A DNA stretch of 23,160 nt, from IMG/VR virus record IMGVR_UViG_3300047445_000207, positions 1 to 23,160 of that record; one strand, 5' to 3'. The notes beneath the pieces are model-generated. The model did not search any database. It had not been told where the DNA came from and was given only the letters and a program-made list of their open reading frames with translations. The DNA is from a virus. Below are positions 17,580 through 23,160 of this stretch, piece after piece (position 1 is the stretch's first letter; every line of letters starts with the position of its first letter). The translations under genes were made by a program, and so were the position numbers.

Positions 17580-18382
17580 TAAACGGCCTTCCTAATCTTG
17601 CCATTTTCAAACCGCATCCCGTCATAGATGAACGATCCGTTATTAGCCATGAGGATTACTTGAGGCTGCACACGATTACCGGAAACGTGCAGCATGCCAA
17701 ACGCCATTTGCCAATTTGCGTAACCGGTACCCAGGTACGACACCTTAGACAGGTCACTAATGTGGCCAATCTCCATACCGATCTTAGAGCGCATACGTCC
17801 CCCGTAACCGTGGGACGTCTGAGAGATACCGGCACGGTGCGTATGACCACAAACAACGTTCGTGTCATACTTGACGGCCGCGTTATAGGCCGTGCCTCCG
17901 GCCGTTTGCGTCATCTTAATTTCCCGGTTATCGCCATGGGTGGTGACCCACCCGGGGGCAACCTTATGGATACTGTCCCGTACCTCAATGCCGTAATCGT
18001 CCAGAGACAGCAGGCGGTCATACTGCCATTCCGGCATGCCCGCTACAGCGGGCGCATACTTCTGAAGATATGCGCTAATGCGGATATCGTGGTTACCCAA
18101 ATGGAGGCCAAAGTAACCGTCATGCTTACTGCGCCAAAACTCTAGGACGCGCTTACCCTTTTCGCGTTCCTCGTGCACACCCCCCGCAAACTCGTTAATG
18201 GTTCCCTTAGACCAGCGGGAGGGAGCGTCGAGATTCAGGAAGTCACCGGTATGGACAACACCCTTAGGCTTGACCTCCTCCAGGAGGGCGCCAATATTGG
18301 CAACCGCGCCCGTATGATGCTCCGGAACGTGAGTGTCAGGGATAAGGACTACGGTATATGGGCTACTAGCATCGTGCTTCAA
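17579..18382 (-). CDS. Calcineurin-like metallophosphoesterase, 267 aa
   Basis: The full two-metal motif set is visible: DTH (Asp16, His18), GDFLN (Asp47), GNHD (Asn97, His98, Asp99), THGD (His149) and GHTH (His180, His182). Such enzymes hydrolyse phosphodiesters or phosphomonoesters; in phages they may act on DNA ends, nucleotides or signalling nucleotides, and the substrate cannot be told here. The TTG start has AAGGAG 5-6 nt upstream overlapping the preceding stop. It is coupled to the sigma-like gene downstream. Confidence 0.87.
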   Translation of the reverse strand: MKHDASSPYTVVLIPDTHVPEHHTGAVANIGALLEEVKPKGVVHTGDFLNLDAPSRWSKGTINEFAGGVHEEREKGKRVLEFWRSKHDGYFGLHLGNHDIRISAYLQKYAPAVAGMPEWQYDRLLSLDDYGIEVRDSIHKVAPGWVTTHGDNREIKMTQTAGGTAYNAAVKYDTNVVCGHTHRAGISQTSHGYGGRMRSKIGMEIGHISDLSKVSYLGTGYANWQMAFGMLHVSGNRVQPQVILMANNGSFIYDGMRFENGKIRKAV

Positions 18383-18556
18383 TTACGCTCCTTCGAAAAA
18401 GTCGACCAAACCGGCGGCCTCATAGTAGGTGATTTCGTCATAGGCGATTTCGTCGCCGTGCTCATCGAGAATGGATACCGACTGGCTATCGCCAGAGCGG
18501 ATAAAGCACAATTGGTAACGTCCGACCGTAAGCGTTTCCTGGCATTCACGCATCAT
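18383..18556 (-). CDS. Small hypothetical protein, 57 aa
   Basis: Begins MMRECQETLTVGRYQLCFIR and is a compact beta-rich protein with an acidic C-terminal helix (YYEAAGLVDFFEGA). No family recognised. The frame is open to 18619, but AAGGAG sits 8 nt before the ATG at 18556, so that start is used. The start overlaps the end of the preceding gene. Confidence 0.68.
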   Translation of the reverse strand: MMRECQETLTVGRYQLCFIRSGDSQSVSILDEHGDEIAYDEITYYEAAGLVDFFEGA

Positions 18557-18785
18557 TAGCGGTGCTCCTTGCCTTGACAAGTCCCTCACGGAGGAGCCGC
18601 GCCCCCAGGGCGACAGCATCCCGTGGGGTGAGGAAAAACCCGATGTGGTGAGTCATGACCCCTGCGCCGTTGTGCTCGGAGGCCGTGACGTAAACGGCGT
18701 CCATGTCGTAATTGCTTTCGGCCACCGTAAGGTAATCACTGCCGTTGCTTTCCTCGCAAGCGAATTCTTGCTTAGGGAAGTGCAT
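18546..18785 (-). CDS. Small hypothetical protein, 79 aa
   Basis: MHFPKQEFACEESNGSDYLT leads into beta strands (DAVYVTASEHN, MTHHIGFFLTPRDAVALGARLL) and a short helical end. No family recognised. The ATG overlaps the previous stop as TAATG, and its own end contains the ribosome binding site of the next gene, so it belongs to the coupled operon. Confidence 0.7.
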   Translation of the reverse strand: MHFPKQEFACEESNGSDYLTVAESNYDMDAVYVTASEHNGAGVMTHHIGFFLTPRDAVALGARLLREGLVKARSTANDA

Positions 18786-19222
18786 TAGTCCTCCTTAAGG
18801 GTTCTAGCGCAGTAAACGTAACCTTCGATATCGTCTAGGTTATCCGCCTTATGGTTGCTCTTTTCGCGAGACACTTTCATTAGGATCATCATTAGGGCAA
18901 CATCCCGCTTAGTGACCTCCGTCCCGAGGTGGGCCGACCAAAGCTTTGCGATGCGGTTAAAGGACACGTCAGGGTCCCCGTAAGCGTTCTGCCGCTCACC
19001 CTTCACCAGGGCTTCCCCTGCGGTCCGTGCTGCCTGCCTACGGGTCTGTGCACGGGGTGCAAGGTAGACGTATGTCGTCCAACGGCCGGAGAGTCCCGGC
19101 TGATCGGGGAAGGTGACGAAATATTCTCGGGATAGCGCGCCGCAATCGCGGATATCGGAAATGACCCCAGCATCCCCGGAGGGGACGTAAGTTACGTTGT
19201 CGAAAATCTGAAACTTAGACAC
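18785..19222 (-). CDS. DUF6378-like protein, 145 aa
   Basis: The C-terminal ~70 residues (KGERQNAYGDPDVSFNRIAKLWSAHLG..., VALMMILMKVSREKSN, DNLDDIEGYVYCA) match DUF6378, a helical domain common in phage proteins near replication or nucleotide genes. The N-terminal ~50 residues (FDNVTYVPSGDAGVISDIRD) form a small beta-barrel-like part. Molecular function is unknown. GTG start, AAGGAG 8 nt upstream, overlapping the TOPRIM gene's stop by 8 nt. Confidence 0.75.
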   Translation of the reverse strand: MSKFQIFDNVTYVPSGDAGVISDIRDCGALSREYFVTFPDQPGLSGRWTTYVYLAPRAQTRRQAARTAGEALVKGERQNAYGDPDVSFNRIAKLWSAHLGTEVTKRDVALMMILMKVSREKSNHKADNLDDIEGYVYCARTLKED

Positions 19223-19868
19223 CTATTAGCTCCTTAAGTGCGTCGTAGCCGTTTTCCTGAACAAACGAGTTAACATCGTGTCCCTCAGGAAGGAGAATTA
19301 CGCGAGCGTTAGTGATTAGAGCCGCGAGAGGCTCCGCAAACTTTTCCAAACCCGTTCCGCCATCATCGTTATCCGCGTACACGTAAACCGCCTTATAGCC
19401 TCTGATCATGCGGGTAAATTCGGGCTTCCAACTAGTCGCCCCAGGGGCGCCTACCGTAGGAATACCTGCGAGATGCGAGGTAACCGCATCTATTTCACCC
19501 TCGGATATTGCTAGATATTCTTCGTTACGGAATAGGTCCGCCGTATTGAAGAGCCTTAGCTCATTACCGGCAGGGTTAAGATACCGGGTCTTATGGACCG
19601 TCTTACAGTCGTGGTCCTGGAGGCAACGGAATTTCATTCCCACAACCCCATAAGGGGCCTCATAGGGAATGGCTAGCATTCCTCGATATTGTTCATGACC
19701 CGGCAACGGGTCGACGACTACGCCGAGACGAAAGAATCGAGCGCTGTCCTGCCACAGGGGCCCGAACCTCTTCTTCAAGAACGCTTCGGCGGCGACGTTT
19801 CCCTTTACCGCCTTGTTGTATCCCGCCGTAGCTTCCTCCAAGAATTCCTTCACAGAACTCGATGGCAC
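19215..19868 (-). CDS. TOPRIM part of a two-frame DNA primase
   Basis: 217 aa. TOPRIM signature: SEGEIDAVT (Glu123, Glu125) and VYADNDDGG (Asp166, Asp168). It would synthesise RNA primers when combined with the zinc finger encoded just upstream. The N-terminus (VKEFLEEATAGYNKAVKGNV) resembles the linker of CHC2 primases. The frame lies +1 to the upstream zinc-finger gene and overlaps it by 176 nt. The GTG at 19868 lacks a good ribosome binding site. A ribosomal frameshift, a real split or a sequence error could each explain this. Confidence 0.82.
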   Translation of the reverse strand: MPSSSVKEFLEEATAGYNKAVKGNVAAEAFLKKRFGPLWQDSARFFRLGVVVDPLPGHEQYRGMLAIPYEAPYGVVGMKFRCLQDHDCKTVHKTRYLNPAGNELRLFNTADLFRNEEYLAISEGEIDAVTSHLAGIPTVGAPGATSWKPEFTRMIRGYKAVYVYADNDDGGTGLEKFAEPLAALITNARVILLPEGHDVNSFVQENGYDALKELIGV

Positions 19869-20097
19869 TACCGAAATCGGTTATCCCCTCTCTCCACATG
19901 ACCAGGGCGAAACTGTCGCCCCCGAAATCGCACGTATGACATTTGAAGGTGTTCAACCCTGTATTGACGGACGCGCTAGCGCTACGGTCCTCATGGAAGG
20001 GGCACTTAACCGGGGCCCAAGAGCCCCGGTCGTTAACGTGCTCCGCGTCGTAATGCTCTAGCAATTCCTTAATGGACGGCTTATCTACCGGATCCAT
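19693..20097 (-). CDS. CHC2 zinc-finger part of DNA primase
   Basis: 134 aa. Zinc ligands Cys32, His35, Cys53 and Cys56 in KCPFHEDRSASASV and FKCHTCDFGGDS are those of the DnaG/CHC2 family, which senses the template site for priming. After about residue 85 the sequence becomes Arg-rich (GKGKRRRRSVLEEE...) and coincides with the conserved start of the TOPRIM frame, so the tail probably has no conserved role. The ATG overlaps the upstream stop (TAATG). Confidence 0.8.
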   Translation of the reverse strand: MDPVDKPSIKELLEHYDAEHVNDRGSWAPVKCPFHEDRSASASVNTGLNTFKCHTCDFGGDSFALVMWREGITDFGSAIEFCEGILGGSYGGIQQGGKGKRRRRSVLEEEVRAPVAGQRSILSSRRSRRPVAGS

Positions 20098-20291
20098 TAG
20101 TCCCCCATGTAACGCCCCTCTTGGGCCGTCTCGCTGGTCCAGGAGGGGGAGTAGTCCTCGGGATAATCACGCATCATCTGACGCGTGTAACGCTCCCACT
20201 CCTCGGGATCGTTAGTCGTGCCGAATCGGGCACGGTCGATACGCGCCTGCCGCTTACTGGCCTTAGTCGTGTTGCCATTGTGTCGGGGCAT
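20097..20291 (-). CDS. Small basic hypothetical protein, 64 aa
   Basis: A Lys/Arg-rich N-terminus (HNGNTTKASKRQARIDRARFG) followed by an acidic, aromatic C-terminus (EEWERYTRQMMRDYPEDYSPSW). No family recognised. It is directly coupled to the primase zinc-finger gene (TAATG), which suggests a role at the replication fork, but function is unknown. Confidence 0.7.
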   Translation of the reverse strand: MPRHNGNTTKASKRQARIDRARFGTTNDPEEWERYTRQMMRDYPEDYSPSWTSETAQEGRYMGD

Positions 20292-20293
20292 GC

Positions 20294-20482
20294 TTAGTTC
20301 TCCTCGTACGAGTAGGTGAGGGAGTCCCAGTCAAGTCGGATAAACGGGTCGTCGTCGGTACCGATAGAGTCCTGTACCTCATAGATGAAAGCCTTAAGGG
20401 CGTCCAGGGAGATAACGTTCGCTCCCGTTTCCTCGTTAAGCTTTCCCTTAAGTGAAATGCCGTACGTGATTCCCTTAGCCAT
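20294..20482 (-). CDS. Small hypothetical protein, 62 aa
   Basis: Begins MAKGITYGISLKGKLNEETG and is acidic at the end (GTDDDPFIRLDWDSLTYSYEEN). No family recognised. AGGAGG lies well placed before the ATG; its start overlaps the end of the endonuclease VII gene by 8 nt. Confidence 0.72.
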   Translation of the reverse strand: MAKGITYGISLKGKLNEETGANVISLDALKAFIYEVQDSIGTDDDPFIRLDWDSLTYSYEEN

Positions 20483-20918
20483 TCTCGCTATCCTCCTGTT
20501 TATCGAATGTGTACCGGCGCCCTAGCGCCTTATCGGCCGGATAATTCTCTAGATAGTCCGCAGCACGCCTAAGCACTTCCGGCCTATCTCTCGCCCCACG
20601 GGCCAGCAATTGCCCGTTACAGCGGGCACACAAAAGGCCTCTAATAGCCTCTGTCTTATGGCAGTGGTCAACGGCTAGGTTTGTTTTGCGCGGCTCTAGG
20701 CATATCGCGCACACCCCGCCCTGATGTTCAAAGAGCGTTCGGTAATCCTCGCTCGTTAGTCCGTACGTCGCCCTTAGGCGTGCATCGCGGCTGGAGGCAC
20801 GCTGCCTGCCCTTTCGGCAGGCAGCGCACACCTTTCCCTTAGTGCTCGTGTAGAACCGTTCAGCGCGGTTCCTGTGGCACTTGACGCACTCCCTGTAGCC
20901 CCTACGAGGGGCCGTCAG
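20475..20918 (-). CDS. Recombination endonuclease VII (HNH/ENDO VII type), apparent CTG start
   Basis: About 147 aa. The ENDO VII core is clear: GVCAICLEP (Cys70, Cys73), LAVDHCHKT (Asp84, His85, His87) and GLLCARCN (Cys97, Cys100). These enzymes resolve branched DNA such as Holliday junctions. The first canonical start, GTG at 20831, would exclude 29 residues that carry the zinc pair CVKC (11-14), the partner of CAAC (31-34). The frame has no ATG, GTG or TTG before that, but CTG at 20918 overlaps the previous stop as CTGA and lies 5 nt after GGGGGGA. A CTG start coupled to the upstream gene is therefore proposed. Confidence 0.82.
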   Translation of the reverse strand: MTAPRRGYRECVKCHRNRAERFYTSTKGKVCAACRKGRQRASSRDARLRATYGLTSEDYRTLFEHQGGVCAICLEPRKTNLAVDHCHKTEAIRGLLCARCNGQLLARGARDRPEVLRRAADYLENYPADKALGRRYTFDKQEDSENG

Positions 20919-21154
20919 AACTTCCCCCCGCCGAGGAGGTCAGAGAGACCGCTACCGGGCTTCCCCCGCCCGCCACGCTGGGACGCAAGCCCCTCAAGGA
21001 GGGAGGCCAGAAGGAGCCGCGTAAGCGTGTCGGCCGTCTCCCGCTTGAGGTTCCACGTAAACGTACCGTCGCCGTTGTCGATAATCCGGGGAGTCTCGAC
21101 ACCCTTAACCATGATGTTCTTAACCGGGTCGATAACCTGCGTGTTCTCAGTCAT
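20915..21154 (-). CDS. Small hypothetical protein, 79 aa
   Basis: MTENTQVIDPVKNIMVKGVE starts a beta-rich half (RIIDNGDGTFTWNLKRE), followed by a Leu-rich helix (ADTLTRLLLASLLEGLAS) and a Gly-rich tail ending LLGGGKF. No family recognised. AAAGGAG precedes the ATG. Its stop overlaps the proposed CTG start of endonuclease VII. Confidence 0.72.
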   Translation of the reverse strand: MTENTQVIDPVKNIMVKGVETPRIIDNGDGTFTWNLKRETADTLTRLLLASLLEGLASQRGGRGKPGSGLSDLLGGGKF

Positions 21155-21164
21155 GTTTTCTCCT

Positions 21165-21953
21165 TTATCCGATCTGCATGTATTCGAGATTTGCGGGAAG
21201 GGTAATGAACCATTGCCCAGAAGGGTCGGCTTTTCCGCCGCGATTCTTTACCACTGACACGTTAAGTTTCAGATTCTCGAAATCCGAACTCCCCTCTTTA
21301 TGGAGGGTTAGGATCATTGCCGGAATCTTGGATACCTTGCCCAGTAGGGAAGACATTGGGGCAGGCTTTATACCGTCGTCGTATTCGCCGGTAAGGTGGT
21401 GGAGGGCGACTACCGCCGCGCCCGTTTTACGGGCTAGTTCGTGCAGGTAATCGATAATCTCACTGTAGCGGTTGTTTTCGTTTTCGGATTCCGTCCAGAC
21501 ATTTTTGATATTGTCCACGATTACCATCTGTGGCCAGCATCCATACGTATATCCGAAGGCCCTGATATCCATATCCAACGTGTCAAGCGTTGGTGCTGCA
21601 TCAAATTCCCAGCGTAGGTAATCAAGGTTATTTATTTGTGTATCGTAGTGAACCGATTTACCCTGGTCCATATCTTTCTCAACCGCCCATACGGGGGTTT
21701 CTGTAAGCATGGCACCCAATCGCGTGTATTGGGTAAAGGCGTCGGAGTCTGCGGAAAAATATAGGGTGGGTACCTCTGCCCTGGAGGCCACGGTTAGCGT
21801 AAACGCTGATTTACCGGTGCCGGATCCTGCCGCGATTAGTGTTAGCTGTCCGCGCCGGATATGCACCCCCGCCTTTTCAAGGGCGGGGAATGCCGTTGGT
21901 AGAGGCTCGCCCGCTTTGCCTGCCAATTGGCGGGCTCGTACGAGGGTAAGCAA
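21165..21953 (-). CDS. DnaB/RecA-like replicative helicase ATPase, 262 aa
   Basis: Walker A GSGTGKS (residues 43-49), Walker B MVIVDN (143-148), and a C-terminal RecA-fold pattern (AAVVALHHLTGEYDD..., SLLGKVSKIPAMILTLHKE) identify a RecA/DnaB-like ATPase. It probably unwinds DNA with the primase encoded downstream, or acts as a RecA-like helper. It is short compared with DnaB and lacks the N-terminal primase-binding domain. The TTG start has AGAAGG 6 nt upstream. A strong terminator and an operator-like dyad lie directly upstream. Confidence 0.82.
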   Translation of the reverse strand: MLTLVRARQLAGKAGEPLPTAFPALEKAGVHIRRGQLTLIAAGSGTGKSAFTLTVASRAEVPTLYFSADSDAFTQYTRLGAMLTETPVWAVEKDMDQGKSVHYDTQINNLDYLRWEFDAAPTLDTLDMDIRAFGYTYGCWPQMVIVDNIKNVWTESENENNRYSEIIDYLHELARKTGAAVVALHHLTGEYDDGIKPAPMSSLLGKVSKIPAMILTLHKEGSSDFENLKLNVSVVKNRGGKADPSGQWFITLPANLEYMQIG

Positions 21954-21968
21954 TCAGCCTTCTTCCGT

Positions 21969-21989
21969 GCACACACCTAGGGGGTGTGC
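21969..21989. promoter_or_regulatory. Cassette operator without a good promoter
   Basis: Dyad GCACACAC (21969-21976), CTAGG, GGGTGTGC (21982-21989), the same operator as in the accessory cassettes. In the minus direction the -35 position is ATGCAC, but the -10 position is ACGGAA, a poor match. It lies between a strong terminator and the helicase gene. It could be a weak regulated promoter or a roadblock-type site. Confidence 0.6.
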
Positions 21990-21999
21990 ATTCTTGGGT

Positions 22000-22023
22000 A
22001 AAAAAAAGACCGGTTACCCGGCC
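22000..22023 (-). terminator. Intrinsic terminator after ssDNA-binding-like gene
   Basis: On the minus strand a six-bp stem with loop GTAA (pairing 22018-22023 with 22008-22013, one G-U) is followed by eight U (22000-22007). It is the most classical rho-independent terminator in the window and overlaps the stop codon of the upstream gene. Confidence 0.82.
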
Positions 22024-22520
22024 TTAGCGAACCTAGCACATTCACCCTGCTTATAATTCTGGGGACAGTCGAAGCCAAACCACGGCTTGTTAGTCTTCTG
22101 GGAAATGCCGCTCACATAGTTCTTTTCACCGTGACGGCATTCGGTCGCAAGATCATGGTTAGGGGGAGGGCCGCTAGGGGCCGCTGCACCGCCGCCACCG
22201 CCTCCGTTACCGCCTCCGCCACCGTAGGACCGGTTACCGCCTCCAGAGCCCCCGGACGACCCGTAAGAACGGCCGTTGCCCTTAACCTCCGTAGCCCCAA
22301 GCTCACGCTTAAGCAACTCGATAGCCGCAAACTCGTTATGGAGGTTACCGACACTTTCGGTAAGGCGTACCCGCTGCGCCTCCTGGATCATCGCATCCGC
22401 ATGGTCCGCGTCCGTGGCGTGAATGACGATCCACGGAGCATCGTAACCGGGGCCAGCCTTAACCGTAACCGTGATACCGCTATTAAAGGCTACCTCGGGA
22501 CGCCCGTTTTCGTTATCCAA
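22014..22520 (-). CDS. Gly-rich single-stranded DNA-binding-like protein with Cys/His tail, 168 aa
   Basis: The N-terminal half (about 1-75) is beta then helix (RPEVAFNSGITVTVKAGPG, WIVIHATDAD). A Gly/Ser-rich linker (about 80-115) separates it from a C-terminal section with CRHGEK, FDCPQ and GECARF, a likely zinc site. The layout is typical of actinophage proteins annotated as ssDNA-binding, but an OB fold is not certain. The frame runs open to 22586, inside the upstream gene; TTG at 22520, directly after AAAGGAACTAAA and the upstream stop, is preferred. Confidence 0.68.
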   Translation of the reverse strand: MDNENGRPEVAFNSGITVTVKAGPGYDAPWIVIHATDADHADAMIQEAQRVRLTESVGNLHNEFAAIELLKRELGATEVKGNGRSYGSSGGSGGGNRSYGGGGGNGGGGGGAAAPSGPPPNHDLATECRHGEKNYVSGISQKTNKPWFGFDCPQNYKQGECARFAKAG

Positions 22521-22521
22521 T

Positions 22522-23160
22522 TTAGTTCCTTTCTTTGGCTGAACAGTACTTCCATACACTACATATCCGGCAATGATCCCCGACATTAGGGATGAATGAT
22601 TCGGATTCTATGCCACGGTTTAGGCCATCAAACCATGCCTTTAGCCGTTCCGGAGTGTAACGGGTGAGATCGGTTGGGCCAACCTCTTTATCGTCCTTAA
22701 GCATAAGAAATGACCCGTCGTTAATCTCTACCCCATAAGACTCTATGATTGCTAGGCGATATACGCCTAGCTGAAAGTCCCAAGAGGGAATCTTAGTCCC
22801 TGACTTTAGGTCGACGATTCTAAGGCTTCCATCCGGATACTCTCTGATTTGGTCAATGTACCCGACTACCTCAATAGTACCGAGGAAGATTTTAAAGGGC
22901 AACTCGATTGCGGGCTCATAGTCGGGGGTTTCCCAAATGGTCCACCCCTCGTTTAGAGCGTTAGCAATGTATCGCTCTAGTTGCTCGACCCCTCGGCCGA
23001 ATCTACGGCTAAGGTCCACACTACCCTTGGTGCGAGGATTACCGGTCATCCATTTATCAGTGTCCGGCTCATCCTTTAGCATGCGGGAAAGGTGAAGGCG
23101 CCATGCCGACTCGTAAACGTCGGAGGCGCCCGCCAAATCCATTGTTCTGTTAGAGCGTTC
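22522..23160 (-). CDS. RecB/Cas4-like PD-(D/E)XK nuclease, C-terminal part
   Basis: The frame is open to the window edge, so the N-terminus is missing; an internal ATG lies at 23142. GYIDQI and LRIVDLKSGTK give the Asp and the D-x-K core of the PD-(D/E)XK fold, followed by the QLGVYRLAI helix (QxxxY motif). DHCRICSVWKYC supplies three of the four cysteines of the Cas4/AddB-type iron-sulphur cluster; the first would lie upstream. The predicted function is 5'-3' processing of DNA ends in replication or recombination. Followed directly by the ssDNA-binding-like gene. Confidence 0.85.
   Translation of the reverse strand, partial: ERSNRTMDLAGASDVYESAWRLHLSRMLKDEPDTDKWMTGNPRTKGSVDLSRRFGRGVEQLERYIANALNEGWTIWETPDYEPAIELPFKIFLGTIEVVGYIDQIREYPDGSLRIVDLKSGTKIPSWDFQLGVYRLAIIESYGVEINDGSFLMLKDDKEVGPTDLTRYTPERLKAWFDGLNRGIESESFIPNVGDHCRICSVWKYCSAKERN

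Noticed and set aside
21969-21989. Calling this dyad an ordinary cassette promoter
   Set aside because: Neither strand offers a -10 resembling TATAAT at the right distance, so it is listed as an operator only.
1-23160. tRNA genes, integrase, attachment site or insertion sequence
   Set aside because: No cloverleaf-type sequence, recombinase or transposase was recognised, so temperate lifestyle cannot be argued from this window.

Overview
The window is a piece of a tailed, siphovirus-type phage genome, most likely from an actinobacterial (Streptomyces-like) host. The evidence is a tape-measure C-terminus, a tail protein and an endolysin in order, a flavin-dependent ThyX, a monomeric B12-type ribonucleotide reductase, an Lsr2-like protein (Lsr2 is an actinobacterial family), GC-rich sequence, and frequent GTG/TTG starts with GGAGG-type ribosome binding sites. 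The host genus is an inference.

Layout. (1) 1-4859, plus strand: late genes. These are the tape measure C-terminus (cut by the window edge), a large minor tail protein with a LamG-like domain, a membrane/coiled-coil protein and a CHAP endolysin, closed by a strong bidirectional terminator. (2) 4894-10879: an accessory region of small, mostly minus-strand genes, nearly all of unknown function, including an Lsr2-like silencer, a Glu-rich 397-aa protein, several zinc-binding mini-proteins and a two-TM holin-like protein on the plus strand. Most of these genes form their own cassette: terminator hairpin, compact promoter, short leader, one gene. Seven minus-strand promoters and one plus-strand promoter carry the same inverted repeat, GCACACCC-N5-GGGTGTGC, fitted exactly into the -35/-10 spacer. 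Three gene-free, AT-rich, repeat-filled blocks lie here (8100-8350, 8760-8920, 9855-9900). (3) 11010-13098: a DUF3987-type ATPase on the minus strand, a divergent control region with tetranucleotide inverted repeats, and two small plus-strand genes. (4) 13133-23160, minus strand: one long, tightly packed operon for DNA replication and nucleotide supply. In transcription order it runs: RecB/Cas4-like nuclease, Gly-rich ssDNA-binding-like protein, DnaB/RecA-like ATPase, endonuclease VII, a two-frame primase (CHC2 zinc finger, then TOPRIM), a DUF6378-like protein, metallophosphoesterase, sigma-like DNA-binding protein, membrane protein, ribonucleotide reductase, ThyX, a zinc mini-protein and dCMP deaminase.

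Together the right half makes dNTPs (RNR, ThyX, dCMP deaminase) and replicates and processes DNA. The middle looks like a regulon of single-gene cassettes under a common repressor or activator. The left end builds the tail and lyses the cell.

The least expected observations are these. Three well-recognised enzymes (RNR, dCMP deaminase, endonuclease VII) have no ATG/GTG/TTG that would include their conserved N-termini; they appear to start at ATA, ATA and CTG, two of these overlapping the previous stop codon. The promoter-operator family is repeated with a fixed architecture. AT-rich repeat blocks sit near an encoded Lsr2 homologue. Finally, a promoter and ribosome binding site lie inside the Glu-rich gene.
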